DNA from: Mycobacterium asiaticum
Lineage (GTDB): Bacteria; Actinomycetota; Actinomycetes; Mycobacteriales; Mycobacteriaceae
Assembly: GCF_001673635.1 (NCBI RefSeq)
Contig: NZ_LZMH01000066.1
Span: 36,090 to 100,089 of the forward strand
Length of the DNA stretch: 64,000 nt
Reading direction: 5' to 3'
Below the pieces are notes generated by a model. It had not been told where the DNA came from. It worked only from the letters and a program-made list of their open reading frames with translations, and made no database searches. This document shows positions 53,954-61,610 of this stretch, in pieces. Both the position numbers and the translations under genes were made by a program. The first letter of the stretch is position 1. Each line of letters opens with the position of its first letter.

Positions 53954-53972
53954 TTAGCATTCCCTAAGCTAA
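53954..53972 (-). promoter_or_regulatory. IdeR-like iron box upstream of eccA3
   Basis: Read toward eccA3, the site is TTAGCTTAGGGAATGCTAA. By hand it matches 14 of 19 positions of the consensus TTAGGTTAGGCTAACCTAA, with intact TTAG and CTAA ends. It ends 44 bases before the GTG start. In M. tuberculosis the ESX-3 operon is repressed by IdeR when iron is plentiful, so this is the expected element. Confidence 0.7.
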
Positions 53973-54083
53973 CTGTCGAGGCGGCGAAAAGCGTGCGATT
54001 CAGCACAAACACTCCCGTCCTACGCCGCTGACCTGCGAGATTTCTCGATCCATTACGGACCGGCCACCAGGCTAGCAGCTTAC

Positions 54084-54098
54084 TGAATATGATTTTCA
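54084..54098. promoter_or_regulatory. Zur-like zinc box upstream of eccA3
   Basis: TGAATATGATTTTCA is a near-palindrome with TGAA/TTCA arms around ATGAT. It resembles the mycobacterial Zur (FurB) box of the form TGAAAATCATTTTCA. It lies about 175 bases upstream of eccA3. The ESX-3 operon is a known Zur target in M. tuberculosis. Confidence 0.65.
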
Positions 54099-54292
54099 TT
54101 AACAACGGCGGGTGCCGGTACATGCGCCGCCGGCGCCATGACCGATGGTCATCGCGTAGGCCAGCTCGAAGCGCACCCGCACATAGTCGGGCCTATCGCA
54201 CAGGTTGGGAATGAATACGATCCCGGTGAAGTTTGTCGCAGCCGCACATAGTCAGTAGTCGGAGCGCACGGCTGCCAAGTTCCCCGTCCGGG

Positions 54293-55195
54293 TCAGGGCT
54301 TGGCGGCGCTGACCAGCGTGTTGCGTGCGAACATCGCCGCGGCCTCGGAGTCGGGGCCCGGTATCGGCCGCCCCACCTCACGCAGGTACTCGTTGAGCGG
54401 CGTTCCGATCGCGGTCCAGCCATGCCCACCGAACCACTCGGTGGCCGGCGCGCACCGCTCGTTGTAGACCAGCTGGAAGAACGGGCGCTGCTCGCCATCC
54501 GAAGTGGCGCGTTCCTCCTCGACCTTGGCCAGGAATTCATCCTCCGGGAGCGGAGTGCCGTCCTCGACGGCGACATGACTACCCGGACAGGCCAGCGCGT
54601 CGATGCCGGAGAAAAGCTGCTCCTGGGCGGCTGCGGGCAGATAGATCAACAGTCCCTCAGCGATCCAGGCCGAGAACTGGGTGGGATCAAAACCGCTGTC
54701 CTGCAACGCTTGCGGCCAATCCTGCCGTAGATCGACAGCGATCTCCCGACGCTCGGCGCGCGGTTGCACGCCGTGTTGGCCGAGCACCTCCCGCTTGAAG
54801 TCGAGAACCTGTGGCTGATCCAGCTCGAAGACCGTCGTGCCATCCGGCCAGGGCAGCCGGTAAGCCCGCGAATCCAGTCCGGCCGCCAGGACGACGACCT
54901 GCCGCGCACCCGCGGCAGCGGCGCGCTCGAAATAGGCGTCAAAGTACCTGGTGCGGGCGCCCTGGAAGTCCACGAAGTGGCGACCGAAGTCCTCGCTCTT
55001 GAGGTCGTGGTCGGGGGCTTTGCCGTCCAGCACGTCGGCCCAGGAACCGCCGACGGCACGGCAGAACAGTTCCGCATAGGGATCAACCGCCAGCGGCTCG
55101 GGTTTCTGCGCCTCCAAAGCCCGCGCGGTCGCTACGAAAAGCGCGGTCGATCCCACACTCGTCGTGATGTCCCAGGTGTCACCGTCACTGCGCAC
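54293..55195 (-). CDS. SAM-dependent methyltransferase, mycobacterial TIGR00027 family (Rv0281-type)
   Basis: The protein has 300 residues, with GTG start. The motif VVVLAAGLDSRAYRLPWPDG and VFELDQPQVLDFKREVL are the signature of the large mycobacterial family of putative SAM methyltransferases related to leucine carboxyl methyltransferase. WIAEGLLIYLP is also characteristic. Function is unknown for most members. It starts ten bases after the PPE stop, so it is probably co-transcribed with that Zur-linked gene. Confidence 0.85.
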   Translation of the reverse strand: MRSDGDTWDITTSVGSTALFVATARALEAQKPEPLAVDPYAELFCRAVGGSWADVLDGKAPDHDLKSEDFGRHFVDFQGARTRYFDAYFERAAAAGARQVVVLAAGLDSRAYRLPWPDGTTVFELDQPQVLDFKREVLGQHGVQPRAERREIAVDLRQDWPQALQDSGFDPTQFSAWIAEGLLIYLPAAAQEQLFSGIDALACPGSHVAVEDGTPLPEDEFLAKVEEERATSDGEQRPFFQLVYNERCAPATEWFGGHGWTAIGTPLNEYLREVGRPIPGPDSEAAAMFARNTLVSAAKP

Positions 55196-55204
55196 CCCAA
55201 CACC

Positions 55205-56809
55205 CTATCCGCGTTCGAGATCCCAAGTGCCGGGCAGCATCGGCTCGCGTGGACCGCCACCGAACTCGTCGTCGGCCAACGCCGTCAGCCCGGCCACATC
55301 AGCTACCGCGCCCCTACGCACCGTGCCGGCGAAGCCCATGTCACCGGCGCCGTGCACCGACGCGGTCGCCGAGGCGAGCTCGTCAGGCGCCGGGTCCCAG
55401 TCGGGATCGACGCCGACGTTCATATCCGCAAACTCGTCGCCGTGCTCGTGCAGCCCCGACCGTCGGCGACGGCGTCGGCGCGCCTGTTCCCGCGCGGCCG
55501 CCGCGGCGGCCACGGCCGCGGCGTCCGGCTCCGACGCCTTCCTGCTGGCGCTCGTAGTGGCACTCATGCCCGAGCCGAATCCGATCCCGGGTCCGCCACC
55601 GATCAGAAACGGGTAGCCCATGCCCGCGGCCGGACCGCCGGCCGCCGGTGGTGTTCCGGCGCCGGCGGCGGTGCCCGAAACCGTGGTCGCCGTGCTGGGT
55701 GCGGGGGCTGCGGTTGCGGCCGAGGCGACGACCGATGGCGCCGTCCCGACGGTGGGCAGCATTGATGCCTCGGCGATCGGCGGGACGATGGCCGGGATCG
55801 CGGCCGGCTGAATCGCCGCGAGCCCCGACAACCCGGCCAGCCCGGTCACCGAGCCCAGGTTGGCGATGGCGCCGCCGAGCGCGGCGGCCAGCAACTGCGG
55901 AGACTGCACCAGCGGCGCGAGCTGCGCGAGGTGGGTCGGCCAGTCGAATTCGGCAAGCTCGACGACATACTCCAGCGCGCCCGCCGGATTGGTGAACAGC
56001 TGCTGGACGAACGTTTCGAACTGCTGCCCGAATTCCAGGGACCGGGCAACCCACCAGCTGGGTTGGGTCGCGTCGGTGATGTCGTGCATGTGGACCCCGT
56101 TGAGCGTGCCCTCCAACGGATCCCAGTCGATCTGCCCACCCGTGAGCGCCCGCAGCAGGTCGGCGACGAGATAGTCCAACGGGGTGGGATCCCCGTGATC
56201 GTGGCCCTCGTGGTCCTCGTGGTCGTCGTGCCCCTCTTCGCCTTCCTCGTGGTCGTGGTCGTCTTCGGCAGCAACGATCTGCGGCGCGGGGGTTACCGAC
56301 GCCGTCGACGCCACCGCGCCCTCGGACGCCGCCTGATAGGCCGTCATCGTTGCCGCCGCCTGGATCCACATCCGCGCGTAGTCGGCCTCGTTGAGCGCGA
56401 TCGGGATCGTGTTGATCCCGAAGAAGTTCGTCGCCACCAGCACGCCGTGGATGGCGTGATTGGTCGCCAGCTCGACCAGTGTCGGCATGGCGGCCAATGC
56501 GGCGGTGTACGCGGCGGCCGCGGCTTCGGCTTGCCCGGCCGCGTTCGCACTGCGAGCGCTCGCCTGCGCCAGCCAAACCAGGTACGGCACATGGGCGGCC
56601 ACATACTGTTCGGCACTCGGCCCCTCCCAGGCGCCACCCTGCACGGCGCCCAGCAGCGCGGTGAGTTCGTCAGCGATTTCGCTGTACTGCGCGCTCAGCA
56701 CCCACCATGCCGCCGCGGACGCCAGCATCGGGCCGGGTCCGGGACCGCTGCTGAGCAGCGCCGAATGCACCTCCGGCGGTGAGGCCATCCAAATCGGGGC
56801 CGTCATCAA
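55205..56809 (-). CDS. PPE3: PPE protein with His/Asp/Glu-rich insert (PPE3-type)
   Basis: This is a 534-residue PPE-PPW protein. The PPE domain starts APIWMASPPEVHSALLSSGP and includes VATNFFGINTIPIALNEADY. After it, residues 182-206 are almost entirely His, Asp, Glu and Gly, with seven His, a likely metal-binding loop. The C-terminus ends GFAGTVRRG, then FGGGPREPMLPGTW, the PPW signature shared with PPE4. A Zur-like box 57 bases upstream suggests induction under zinc shortage. By position this is the Rv0280 counterpart. No PE partner is adjacent; PE5 of ESX-3 is a candidate. Confidence 0.87.
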   Translation of the reverse strand: MMTAPIWMASPPEVHSALLSSGPGPGPMLASAAAWWVLSAQYSEIADELTALLGAVQGGAWEGPSAEQYVAAHVPYLVWLAQASARSANAAGQAEAAAAAYTAALAAMPTLVELATNHAIHGVLVATNFFGINTIPIALNEADYARMWIQAAATMTAYQAASEGAVASTASVTPAPQIVAAEDDHDHEEGEEGHDDHEDHEGHDHGDPTPLDYLVADLLRALTGGQIDWDPLEGTLNGVHMHDITDATQPSWWVARSLEFGQQFETFVQQLFTNPAGALEYVVELAEFDWPTHLAQLAPLVQSPQLLAAALGGAIANLGSVTGLAGLSGLAAIQPAAIPAIVPPIAEASMLPTVGTAPSVVASAATAAPAPSTATTVSGTAAGAGTPPAAGGPAAGMGYPFLIGGGPGIGFGSGMSATTSASRKASEPDAAAVAAAAAAREQARRRRRRRSGLHEHGDEFADMNVGVDPDWDPAPDELASATASVHGAGDMGFAGTVRRGAVADVAGLTALADDEFGGGPREPMLPGTWDLERG

Positions 56810-56865
56810 GTACTCCTCCGCTGGCAGGGCTGTGCCAGCTCCCTCGTCCAGGGAGAGTACTGAAG

Positions 56866-56882
56866 TTGATAATCGTTTTCAA
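56866..56882. promoter_or_regulatory. Zur-like zinc box upstream of the PPE3-type gene
   Basis: TTGATAATCGTTTTCAA is a palindrome with TTGA/TCAA arms and an A/T-rich centre. It closely resembles the mycobacterial Zur box. It lies 57 bases upstream of the PPE start at 56809. Rv0280 is, as I recall, a Zur-regulated gene in M. tuberculosis. Confidence 0.7.
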
Positions 56883-56919
56883 TAGGCTGGATGTCGGCCC
56901 GGACGGGGCCTTGCCGGCG

Positions 56920-57825
56920 TTACACGAGCGGAAGGCGCTTTTTGATCCGCCGGTCCAGATCCCACAGCATCAGGTTGAACGGGAACTCCCGGACGATGCG
57001 CGGCAGCATCGCGTTGACCGTCGCGAGTACCTCCATCACCAGGTCGAAACGCTGTTGGCGGTCGTCGTCCCAGGTGAACCCCATTTCGTCCCGGAACCGC
57101 TGCGGCAAGAACCCAGAGGTGATCAGCAGGTTGAACTGCTCCAACGGACTTCGCACCCAGCCGGGCAATGGCAATCCCCGGATCCGCGCCACTGCGATCG
57201 GGTACAGGAACTCGCGGACGGTGTCGTCGATGTGCACCTGGTCCAGCGACTCCTGCCAGTACTTGTCGAAGGCGGCCCGGTCGGCCGGCCACATCTCGGG
57301 CGGCACCTGCAGCGTCGTTCCGATCGCCATGCCCTGCTGATACAGCCGGTCTGCATCCTCGTCGTCGATCTCCCCGACGAAGAGGCGGTAGACGTCGATC
57401 GTTCCCTTGTAGATGCAAGCAGCGACCCACAACTGCAGTTCGGGGTCGAAAGCGTTGTAGGAGACCGGACTCTCGGGGGTGGAGTACACCTGTGCGTGCG
57501 CCCGGTTCACGGCCCGGCGGAACGCCGCCTTCTGCGCGTCAGTTCCCGCATTGGCCACCGCGATGTAGGTAAAGGTGGTGCGGGCCCGCTTGATCGGGTG
57601 GCGGTCGATGCGTCCGCTTTCCACGCGGCTCTCCGCCACGCCATGCCCGACACCCGGCCGCGACAGCTCCATGATGACGTTAGCGGGTCCGGCCAGCAGG
57701 GCTACTCCCATCAGGCCGAAGTCACCGGCGATGCGCCGACGCACTTTGCCCTGCGGCCGCGGCGGATCCGAGATCGGCCTCTCCACATGTGGGACGCGAG
57801 TCCTCTCAATCTGTTCGATCGTCAC
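56920..57825 (-). CDS. DUF2236 / MpaB-like putative heme oxygenase (Rv0276-type)
   Basis: The protein has 301 residues from GTG 57825 (VTIEQIERTRVPHVERPISD); an ATG at 57914 would overlap the divergent regulator. The family pattern includes FGLMGVALLAGPANVIMELS, then SRVESGRIDRHPIKRARTTF. A lysine/histidine-containing stretch YKGTIDVYRLFVG follows. DUF2236 members include latex-clearing and mycophenolic-acid-type oxygenases that use heme b. The substrate here is unknown. Divergent from a TetR gene that likely represses it. Confidence 0.78.
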   Translation of the reverse strand: MTIEQIERTRVPHVERPISDPPRPQGKVRRRIAGDFGLMGVALLAGPANVIMELSRPGVGHGVAESRVESGRIDRHPIKRARTTFTYIAVANAGTDAQKAAFRRAVNRAHAQVYSTPESPVSYNAFDPELQLWVAACIYKGTIDVYRLFVGEIDDEDADRLYQQGMAIGTTLQVPPEMWPADRAAFDKYWQESLDQVHIDDTVREFLYPIAVARIRGLPLPGWVRSPLEQFNLLITSGFLPQRFRDEMGFTWDDDRQQRFDLVMEVLATVNAMLPRIVREFPFNLMLWDLDRRIKKRLPLV

Positions 57826-57913
57826 CCTGCAACCCCCCACGAGTCCGGCGAATTCTGATAACACACGTTTCCAAATTTTGGCTGCTTCGCATTCTGATGT
57901 CAAGATGGTGTCC

Positions 57914-58558
57914 ATGGATGCCGAAGCGTCGAGCGCGCGGCCCTACCGCGGCGTCGATGCAACCCAGCGACTGGCCGTGCGCCGCAACCAGCTGCTGGCC
58001 GCCGGCTTGGACCTGCTCGGGGCCGAGGACCCGAACGCCACCGAGCTCACCGTCCGTAATCTGTGCCAGGCCGCGGGCCTGTCGGCGCGATATTTCTACG
58101 AAAGCTTCACCGACAAAGACGACTTCGTCGCCCGCGTCTACGACTGGGTGATTGCCGGACTGGCCGGCAGCATGCAGTCGGCGATCTCCGGCGTGCCGGC
58201 GGAGGAGCAACCGCGGGCCGGTATGGCTCACCTGGTGCGGACCATCGCCGGCGACGCCCGCATCGGTCGGCTGCTGTTCAGCACCCACCTCGCCAATGCC
58301 GTAGTAATGCGCAAGCGGGGCGAGTCGACGATGTTTTTCGCCCTGCTGTCCGGCCAACACGTGGTGACTGCGATGGGGGCGCCGGCGAACGACCGGGTCA
58401 AAGCGGGGGCACACTTCGCCGTCGGCGGCGTCGGACAGACGTTGAGCGCGTGGCTGTCCGGTGATGTGCACATGGAACCCGACGAACTGGCTGATCACCT
58501 GGCGTCGCTGCTGGTGGAACTCACCGAGCCCAGCTTGTACAGCCCGGTAAGGCCCTGA
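57914..58558 (+). CDS. TetR-family regulator (Rv0275c-type)
   Basis: The protein has 214 residues from MDAEASSARPYRGVDATQRL; ATG 57905 three codons upstream is equally possible because neither has a clear Shine-Dalgarno site. The helix-turn-helix is LTVRNLCQAAGLSARYFYES, followed by FTDKDDFVARVYDWV. The C-terminal ligand domain is not assignable. The divergent arrangement with the DUF2236 gene (89 bases between starts) suggests it controls that gene. Confidence 0.85.
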   Translation: MDAEASSARPYRGVDATQRLAVRRNQLLAAGLDLLGAEDPNATELTVRNLCQAAGLSARYFYESFTDKDDFVARVYDWVIAGLAGSMQSAISGVPAEEQPRAGMAHLVRTIAGDARIGRLLFSTHLANAVVMRKRGESTMFFALLSGQHVVTAMGAPANDRVKAGAHFAVGGVGQTLSAWLSGDVHMEPDELADHLASLLVELTEPSLYSPVRP

Positions 58559-58561
58559 GCC

Positions 58562-59107
58562 CTAGGGCATCAACGGCACCTGCCACAACCGCATGTCGGG
58601 ATGGAGCCAGAGGCGCATCCAGGTCAGGCGCATCACCCGCAACGCCCCGGAGATCAGCAGATAAGCCATCGGCACCGAGATCAGCAGCGCGGTCACCACC
58701 GACAACGCCGCGTCGTCGGGACCCGCGGTCATCAGGTCGAACCAGGCATCGCAGATGAGCAGGACCCCCGTGGTGAAAGCGGTGAGCACCAGCAACTGGC
58801 GGCGCAGGTAACCCAGCACCGCGGTGGCCGCCATGAACCCGACCAGCAGCAGGTCGAAGCCCACCCAGGTGATCGGCCAGTTGTGCGCGACGTACTTCTG
58901 CGGCAGCGTCAGCGCGAGGTAGGCCATCCACGGGATCATCGCGATCAGACCACCGACGATCAGGCCCAATCGGATGTGCCGCATCCGGTTGAGGGTGGCC
59001 GGGTCCTCCAGCTCACTCAACGGCGCCTCGAGCCGGGTGATCAGCTCGCGTCGCTGCTCCGGCGTTAGGGCGGCGATCTGGCGGTCGCTGAGAATCGCCT
59101 CGGTCAT
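58562..59107 (-). CDS. Four-helix membrane protein of unknown function
   Basis: This is a 181-residue protein. The cytosolic N-terminus (ALTPEQRRELITRLEAPLSE) is followed by four hydrophobic segments (LGLIVGGLIAMIPWMAYLAL, WVGFDLLLVGFMAATAVLGY, LLVLTAFTTGVLLICDAWF and VVTALLISVPMAYLLISGAL). No known motif. It overlaps the VOC gene by four bases (ATGA), so the two are translationally coupled. I do not recall an annotated counterpart at this place in M. tuberculosis. Confidence 0.78.
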   Translation of the reverse strand: MTEAILSDRQIAALTPEQRRELITRLEAPLSELEDPATLNRMRHIRLGLIVGGLIAMIPWMAYLALTLPQKYVAHNWPITWVGFDLLLVGFMAATAVLGYLRRQLLVLTAFTTGVLLICDAWFDLMTAGPDDAALSVVTALLISVPMAYLLISGALRVMRLTWMRLWLHPDMRLWQVPLMP

Positions 59108-59688
59108 GCCTGGGCGGCCGCCACCGGTGGCCGCCGGTCGGCTTCGGTCTTGGGTACCGCCGGGGTGTCAGCGTCGGTGAATTCCCTTACCCAGCAGGCG
59201 AATTCAAGCATGATCCCATCGGGGTCCTGGAAGTAGAACGAGCGGACGTACACCCCGGGATGCACCGTGGCGGATACCTGCATCGGACTCTCGTCGTGGT
59301 TGAGCACCGGGCCCACCCGCACGCCCTTGTCCTTCAGCCGCTGGCGGTAGGCGTCGAACTTCTCCGCCGGAACGTGGAAGGCGAGGTGGTTCATCGTACT
59401 GACGGCGCTGGTGATGTCGCCCAGACCCGGCAGCGCGCCGGGCGAAGAGATACCCGGCACCCGGTCGGGCGCTTCGGCGAACCAGAAGAACGCGACGCAG
59501 TCTCCGTTGCCGGCATCGAAGAAGAAGTGCTGACCCGCACCGCCGGGCAGGTCAAGCGACTTGATCAGCGGCATGCCCAGGACGTTGCTGTAGAAGTCCA
59601 CCGTGCGCGCCATATCGGAGCAGACCAGCGCGACGTGGTTGATTCCGCCGAGCTCGAATTCGGTGTTGGTGTTGTGCGGCTTGATCAT
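59104..59688 (-). CDS. VOC-family (glyoxalase/extradiol-type) protein (Rv0274-type)
   Basis: The protein has 194 residues from MIKPHNTNTEFELGGINHVA; the frame to 60102 is shadow over the TetR gene. Two beta-alpha-beta-beta-beta modules are visible: GINHVALVCSDMARTVDFYS with FFFDAGNGDCVAFFWFAEA, then TMNHLAFHVPAEKFDAYRQR with YFQDPDGIMLEFACWV. His residues in each N-H and the Glu in MLEF are the usual metal ligands. The reaction is unknown. Divergent from the second TetR gene. Confidence 0.83.
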   Translation of the reverse strand: MIKPHNTNTEFELGGINHVALVCSDMARTVDFYSNVLGMPLIKSLDLPGGAGQHFFFDAGNGDCVAFFWFAEAPDRVPGISSPGALPGLGDITSAVSTMNHLAFHVPAEKFDAYRQRLKDKGVRVGPVLNHDESPMQVSATVHPGVYVRSFYFQDPDGIMLEFACWVREFTDADTPAVPKTEADRRPPVAAAQA

Positions 59689-59714
59689 TTCGCGACTCCC
59701 ATGATTAAGATCCA

Positions 59715-59736
59715 AACCTGAATCTAACATCAGGTT
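59715..59736. promoter_or_regulatory. Inverted repeat between VOC and TetR genes
   Basis: AACCTGA (59715-59721) and TCAGGTT (59730-59736) form a 7-base inverted repeat with an 8-base spacer. It lies in the 72-base gap between the divergent starts. It is the natural candidate for the TetR operator controlling both genes. Confidence 0.6.
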
Positions 59737-59760
59737 CAGTTTCCTTCCAGGAAGGTGCAG

Positions 59761-60408
59761 GTGGCAGCTTCGGCAGCACCCGCCGGGCCGGGCTCGGGCC
59801 GTGCGTCCTTTCCGACCCTCCGTGGTCGGCGGACCCAGGCCGCCATCGACGAAGCCGCGCGAACCGTGATCGCGCGCAAAGGAATTCTTGCCACCACCAT
59901 TGCCGATATCGCCGCCGAAGCCGGCCGGTCGGCGGCGTCGTTCTACAACTACTACGACTCCAAGGAGGAGATGGTCCGCCAATGGGCGCTGCGGTTCCGC
60001 GACGAGGCCAACCAGCGGGCCGTCACGGTGACCCAACACGGCCTCTCCGAGCGCGAACGGGCACACCAGGCGGCCGCCGCTCACTGGCACACGTATCGGC
60101 ATCGCCTGGCCGAGATGATCAGCATCTCCCAGCTGGCGATGGTCAGCGACGACTTCGCCCAGTACTGGGCCGAGATATGTGCGGTTCCAATCGCATTCAT
60201 TGCCGAGTCAGTGAGACGCGCTCAGCGTCAAGGATTTTGCAACAACGATGACCCGCAACTGCTGGCCGAGGCGATCGTTGCGATGTTCAATCAGTTCTGT
60301 TTCATCCAGCTCACCCGCACCCCGGCACCCGACGACGACGCCTGCATCCGGACTCTGGCGAACATCTACTACCGGGCCATCTACAGCCAGGAGGACGTGC
60401 CGAATTGA
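59761..60408 (+). CDS. TetR-family regulator (Rv0273c-type)
   Basis: The protein has 215 residues from GTG 59761 (VAASAAPAGPGSG); AGGAAGG lies just upstream, while a GTG at 59755 overlaps that site. The helix-turn-helix is TTIADIAAEAGRSAASFYNY, followed by YDSKEEMVRQWALRF. The start of the next gene overlaps its stop (TTGA), so it is translated together with the hydrolase. Likely operators are the palindrome at 59715-59736 and perhaps the repeat before fadE6. Confidence 0.85.
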   Translation: MAASAAPAGPGSGRASFPTLRGRRTQAAIDEAARTVIARKGILATTIADIAAEAGRSAASFYNYYDSKEEMVRQWALRFRDEANQRAVTVTQHGLSERERAHQAAAAHWHTYRHRLAEMISISQLAMVSDDFAQYWAEICAVPIAFIAESVRRAQRQGFCNNDDPQLLAEAIVAMFNQFCFIQLTRTPAPDDDACIRTLANIYYRAIYSQEDVPN

Positions 60409-61520
60409 CCGCCATCAGCCGTGAATTCATCGGACTGCCGTCACCGACCGCCGAACGCGCCGGCGCCGGCGGGCATCCCTGCCAGGGGCTTTATCACCGC
60501 GCCGAGGGGCACAAACCGAAGGTGGCGATGATCGCCACCCACTACCAGATCGACTTCTCCGAGCATTACATCGCGGACTATATGGCCGCGCGCGGTATCG
60601 GATTTTTGGGCTGGAATACCAGGTTCCGCGGATTCGAGAGCAGCTTCCTGCTCGATCACGCGCTGGTCGACATCGGGGTGGGGGTGCAGTGGCTCCGCGA
60701 CGTCGCGGACGTCGAAACCGTTGTGCTGCTGGGAAACTCCGGTGGCGGATCGTTGATGTCAGCATACCAGTCGCAGGCGGTCGAACCGAATGTGACCCCG
60801 CTGGCGGGCATGCGGCCGGCGAAGGGCCTGACCGAGCTGCTACCGGCCGACGGCTACGTGGCCACCGCGGCGCATCCCGGACGCCCGGACGTGCTCACCG
60901 CCTGGATGGACGGTGCCGTCGTCGACGAGAACGACCCGGTGGCAACCCATCCCGAACTGGACTTGTTCGACGAGCGCAACGGCCCGCCCTACTCGCCGGA
61001 GTTCATCGAGCGCTATCGCGCCGCCCAGCTGGCGCGGAATCACGCGATCACCGACTGGGCCGAGGCCGAACTCGAACGCATCTCGGGGGCCGGCTTTTCC
61101 GATCGGCCGTTCACGGTGATGCGCACCTGGGCCGACCCGCGCATGGTGGACCCCAGCATCGAACCCACCAAGCGGCAGGCGAATTGGTGCTATGCGGGAA
61201 CTCCGGTGAAGGCGAACCGTTCCACCCGTGGCATCGCCGCGGCGTGCACGCTGCGCAACTGGTTGGGCATGTGGAGCATGCGCACGGCGCAGACCCGCGC
61301 CGAGCCGCACCTGAACCGCATCACCTGCCCGGCGCTGGTCATCAACGCCGAGGCCGACACCGGCGTCTTCCCCTCCGACGCGCAACGCATCTTTGACGCG
61401 CTGGCCGGCGCCGACAAGGCTGCGACCGCCATCGACACCGACCACTACTTCACCACCCCGGGTGCCCGCGACGAGCAGGCCGACGTGATTGCCGAATGGA
61501 TCGGCAATCGGTGGGCCTAG
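60405..61520 (+). CDS. Alpha/beta hydrolase (Rv0272c-type)
   Basis: This is a 371-residue protein with a TTG start overlapping the TetR stop. The nucleophile elbow is TVVLLGNSGGGSLMS with Ser in G-N-S-G-G. Asp and His later (VINAEADTGVFP and TDHYFTTPGA) complete a triad. It resembles alpha/beta hydrolases placed with fatty-acid and steroid-type catabolic genes in mycobacteria. Its position between a TetR gene and fadE6 suggests lipid or acyl ester metabolism, substrate unknown. Confidence 0.8.
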   Translation: MTAISREFIGLPSPTAERAGAGGHPCQGLYHRAEGHKPKVAMIATHYQIDFSEHYIADYMAARGIGFLGWNTRFRGFESSFLLDHALVDIGVGVQWLRDVADVETVVLLGNSGGGSLMSAYQSQAVEPNVTPLAGMRPAKGLTELLPADGYVATAAHPGRPDVLTAWMDGAVVDENDPVATHPELDLFDERNGPPYSPEFIERYRAAQLARNHAITDWAEAELERISGAGFSDRPFTVMRTWADPRMVDPSIEPTKRQANWCYAGTPVKANRSTRGIAAACTLRNWLGMWSMRTAQTRAEPHLNRITCPALVINAEADTGVFPSDAQRIFDALAGADKAATAIDTDHYFTTPGARDEQADVIAEWIGNRWA

Positions 61521-61533
61521 CGGCGTGACCAAC

Positions 61534-61567
61534 CAAGTGGTTGTTAGCTTCAAGTGGTTGTTAGCTT
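61534..61567 (+). repeat. Perfect tandem 17-base repeat in the fadE6 leader
   Basis: CAAGTGGTTGTTAGCTT occurs at 61534-61550 and again at 61551-61567 without a spacer. The first copy overlaps an inverted repeat AACCAAGTGGTT (61531-61542). The pair lies 44 bases before fadE6. It may be a duplicated operator for the TetR regulator or a leader duplication. Confidence 0.75.
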
Positions 61568-61610
61568 GAAGACGGCCGCGTAGGCGAACCGATCACAGGG
61601 AAGGCGACCA

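Larger units (their letters stand above)
53911..54292. promoter_or_regulatory. ESX-3 operon control region
   Basis: This 382-base stretch between the SAM methyltransferase and eccA3 has no convincing gene. It holds an IdeR-like box (53954-53972), a Zur-like box (54084-54098) and a further TTAGCC-type half-site (53936-53945, TGAGGTTAGC). An AT-rich patch around 54075-54105 stands out from the surrounding GC-rich DNA. The ESX-3 promoter is expected here. Confidence 0.7.

Noticed and set aside
53936..53954. Second full IdeR box
   Set aside because: Only the TGAGGTTAG half matches; the other half has few consensus bases, so I kept it as a half-site.
61534..61567. fadE6 leader repeat as another site of the island MarR regulator
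   Set aside because: CAAGTGGTTG resembles CAAGTAGTTG, but it lies 40 kb away beside a TetR gene and lacks the symmetric TAC/TAG centre. One similar decamer is weak evidence.
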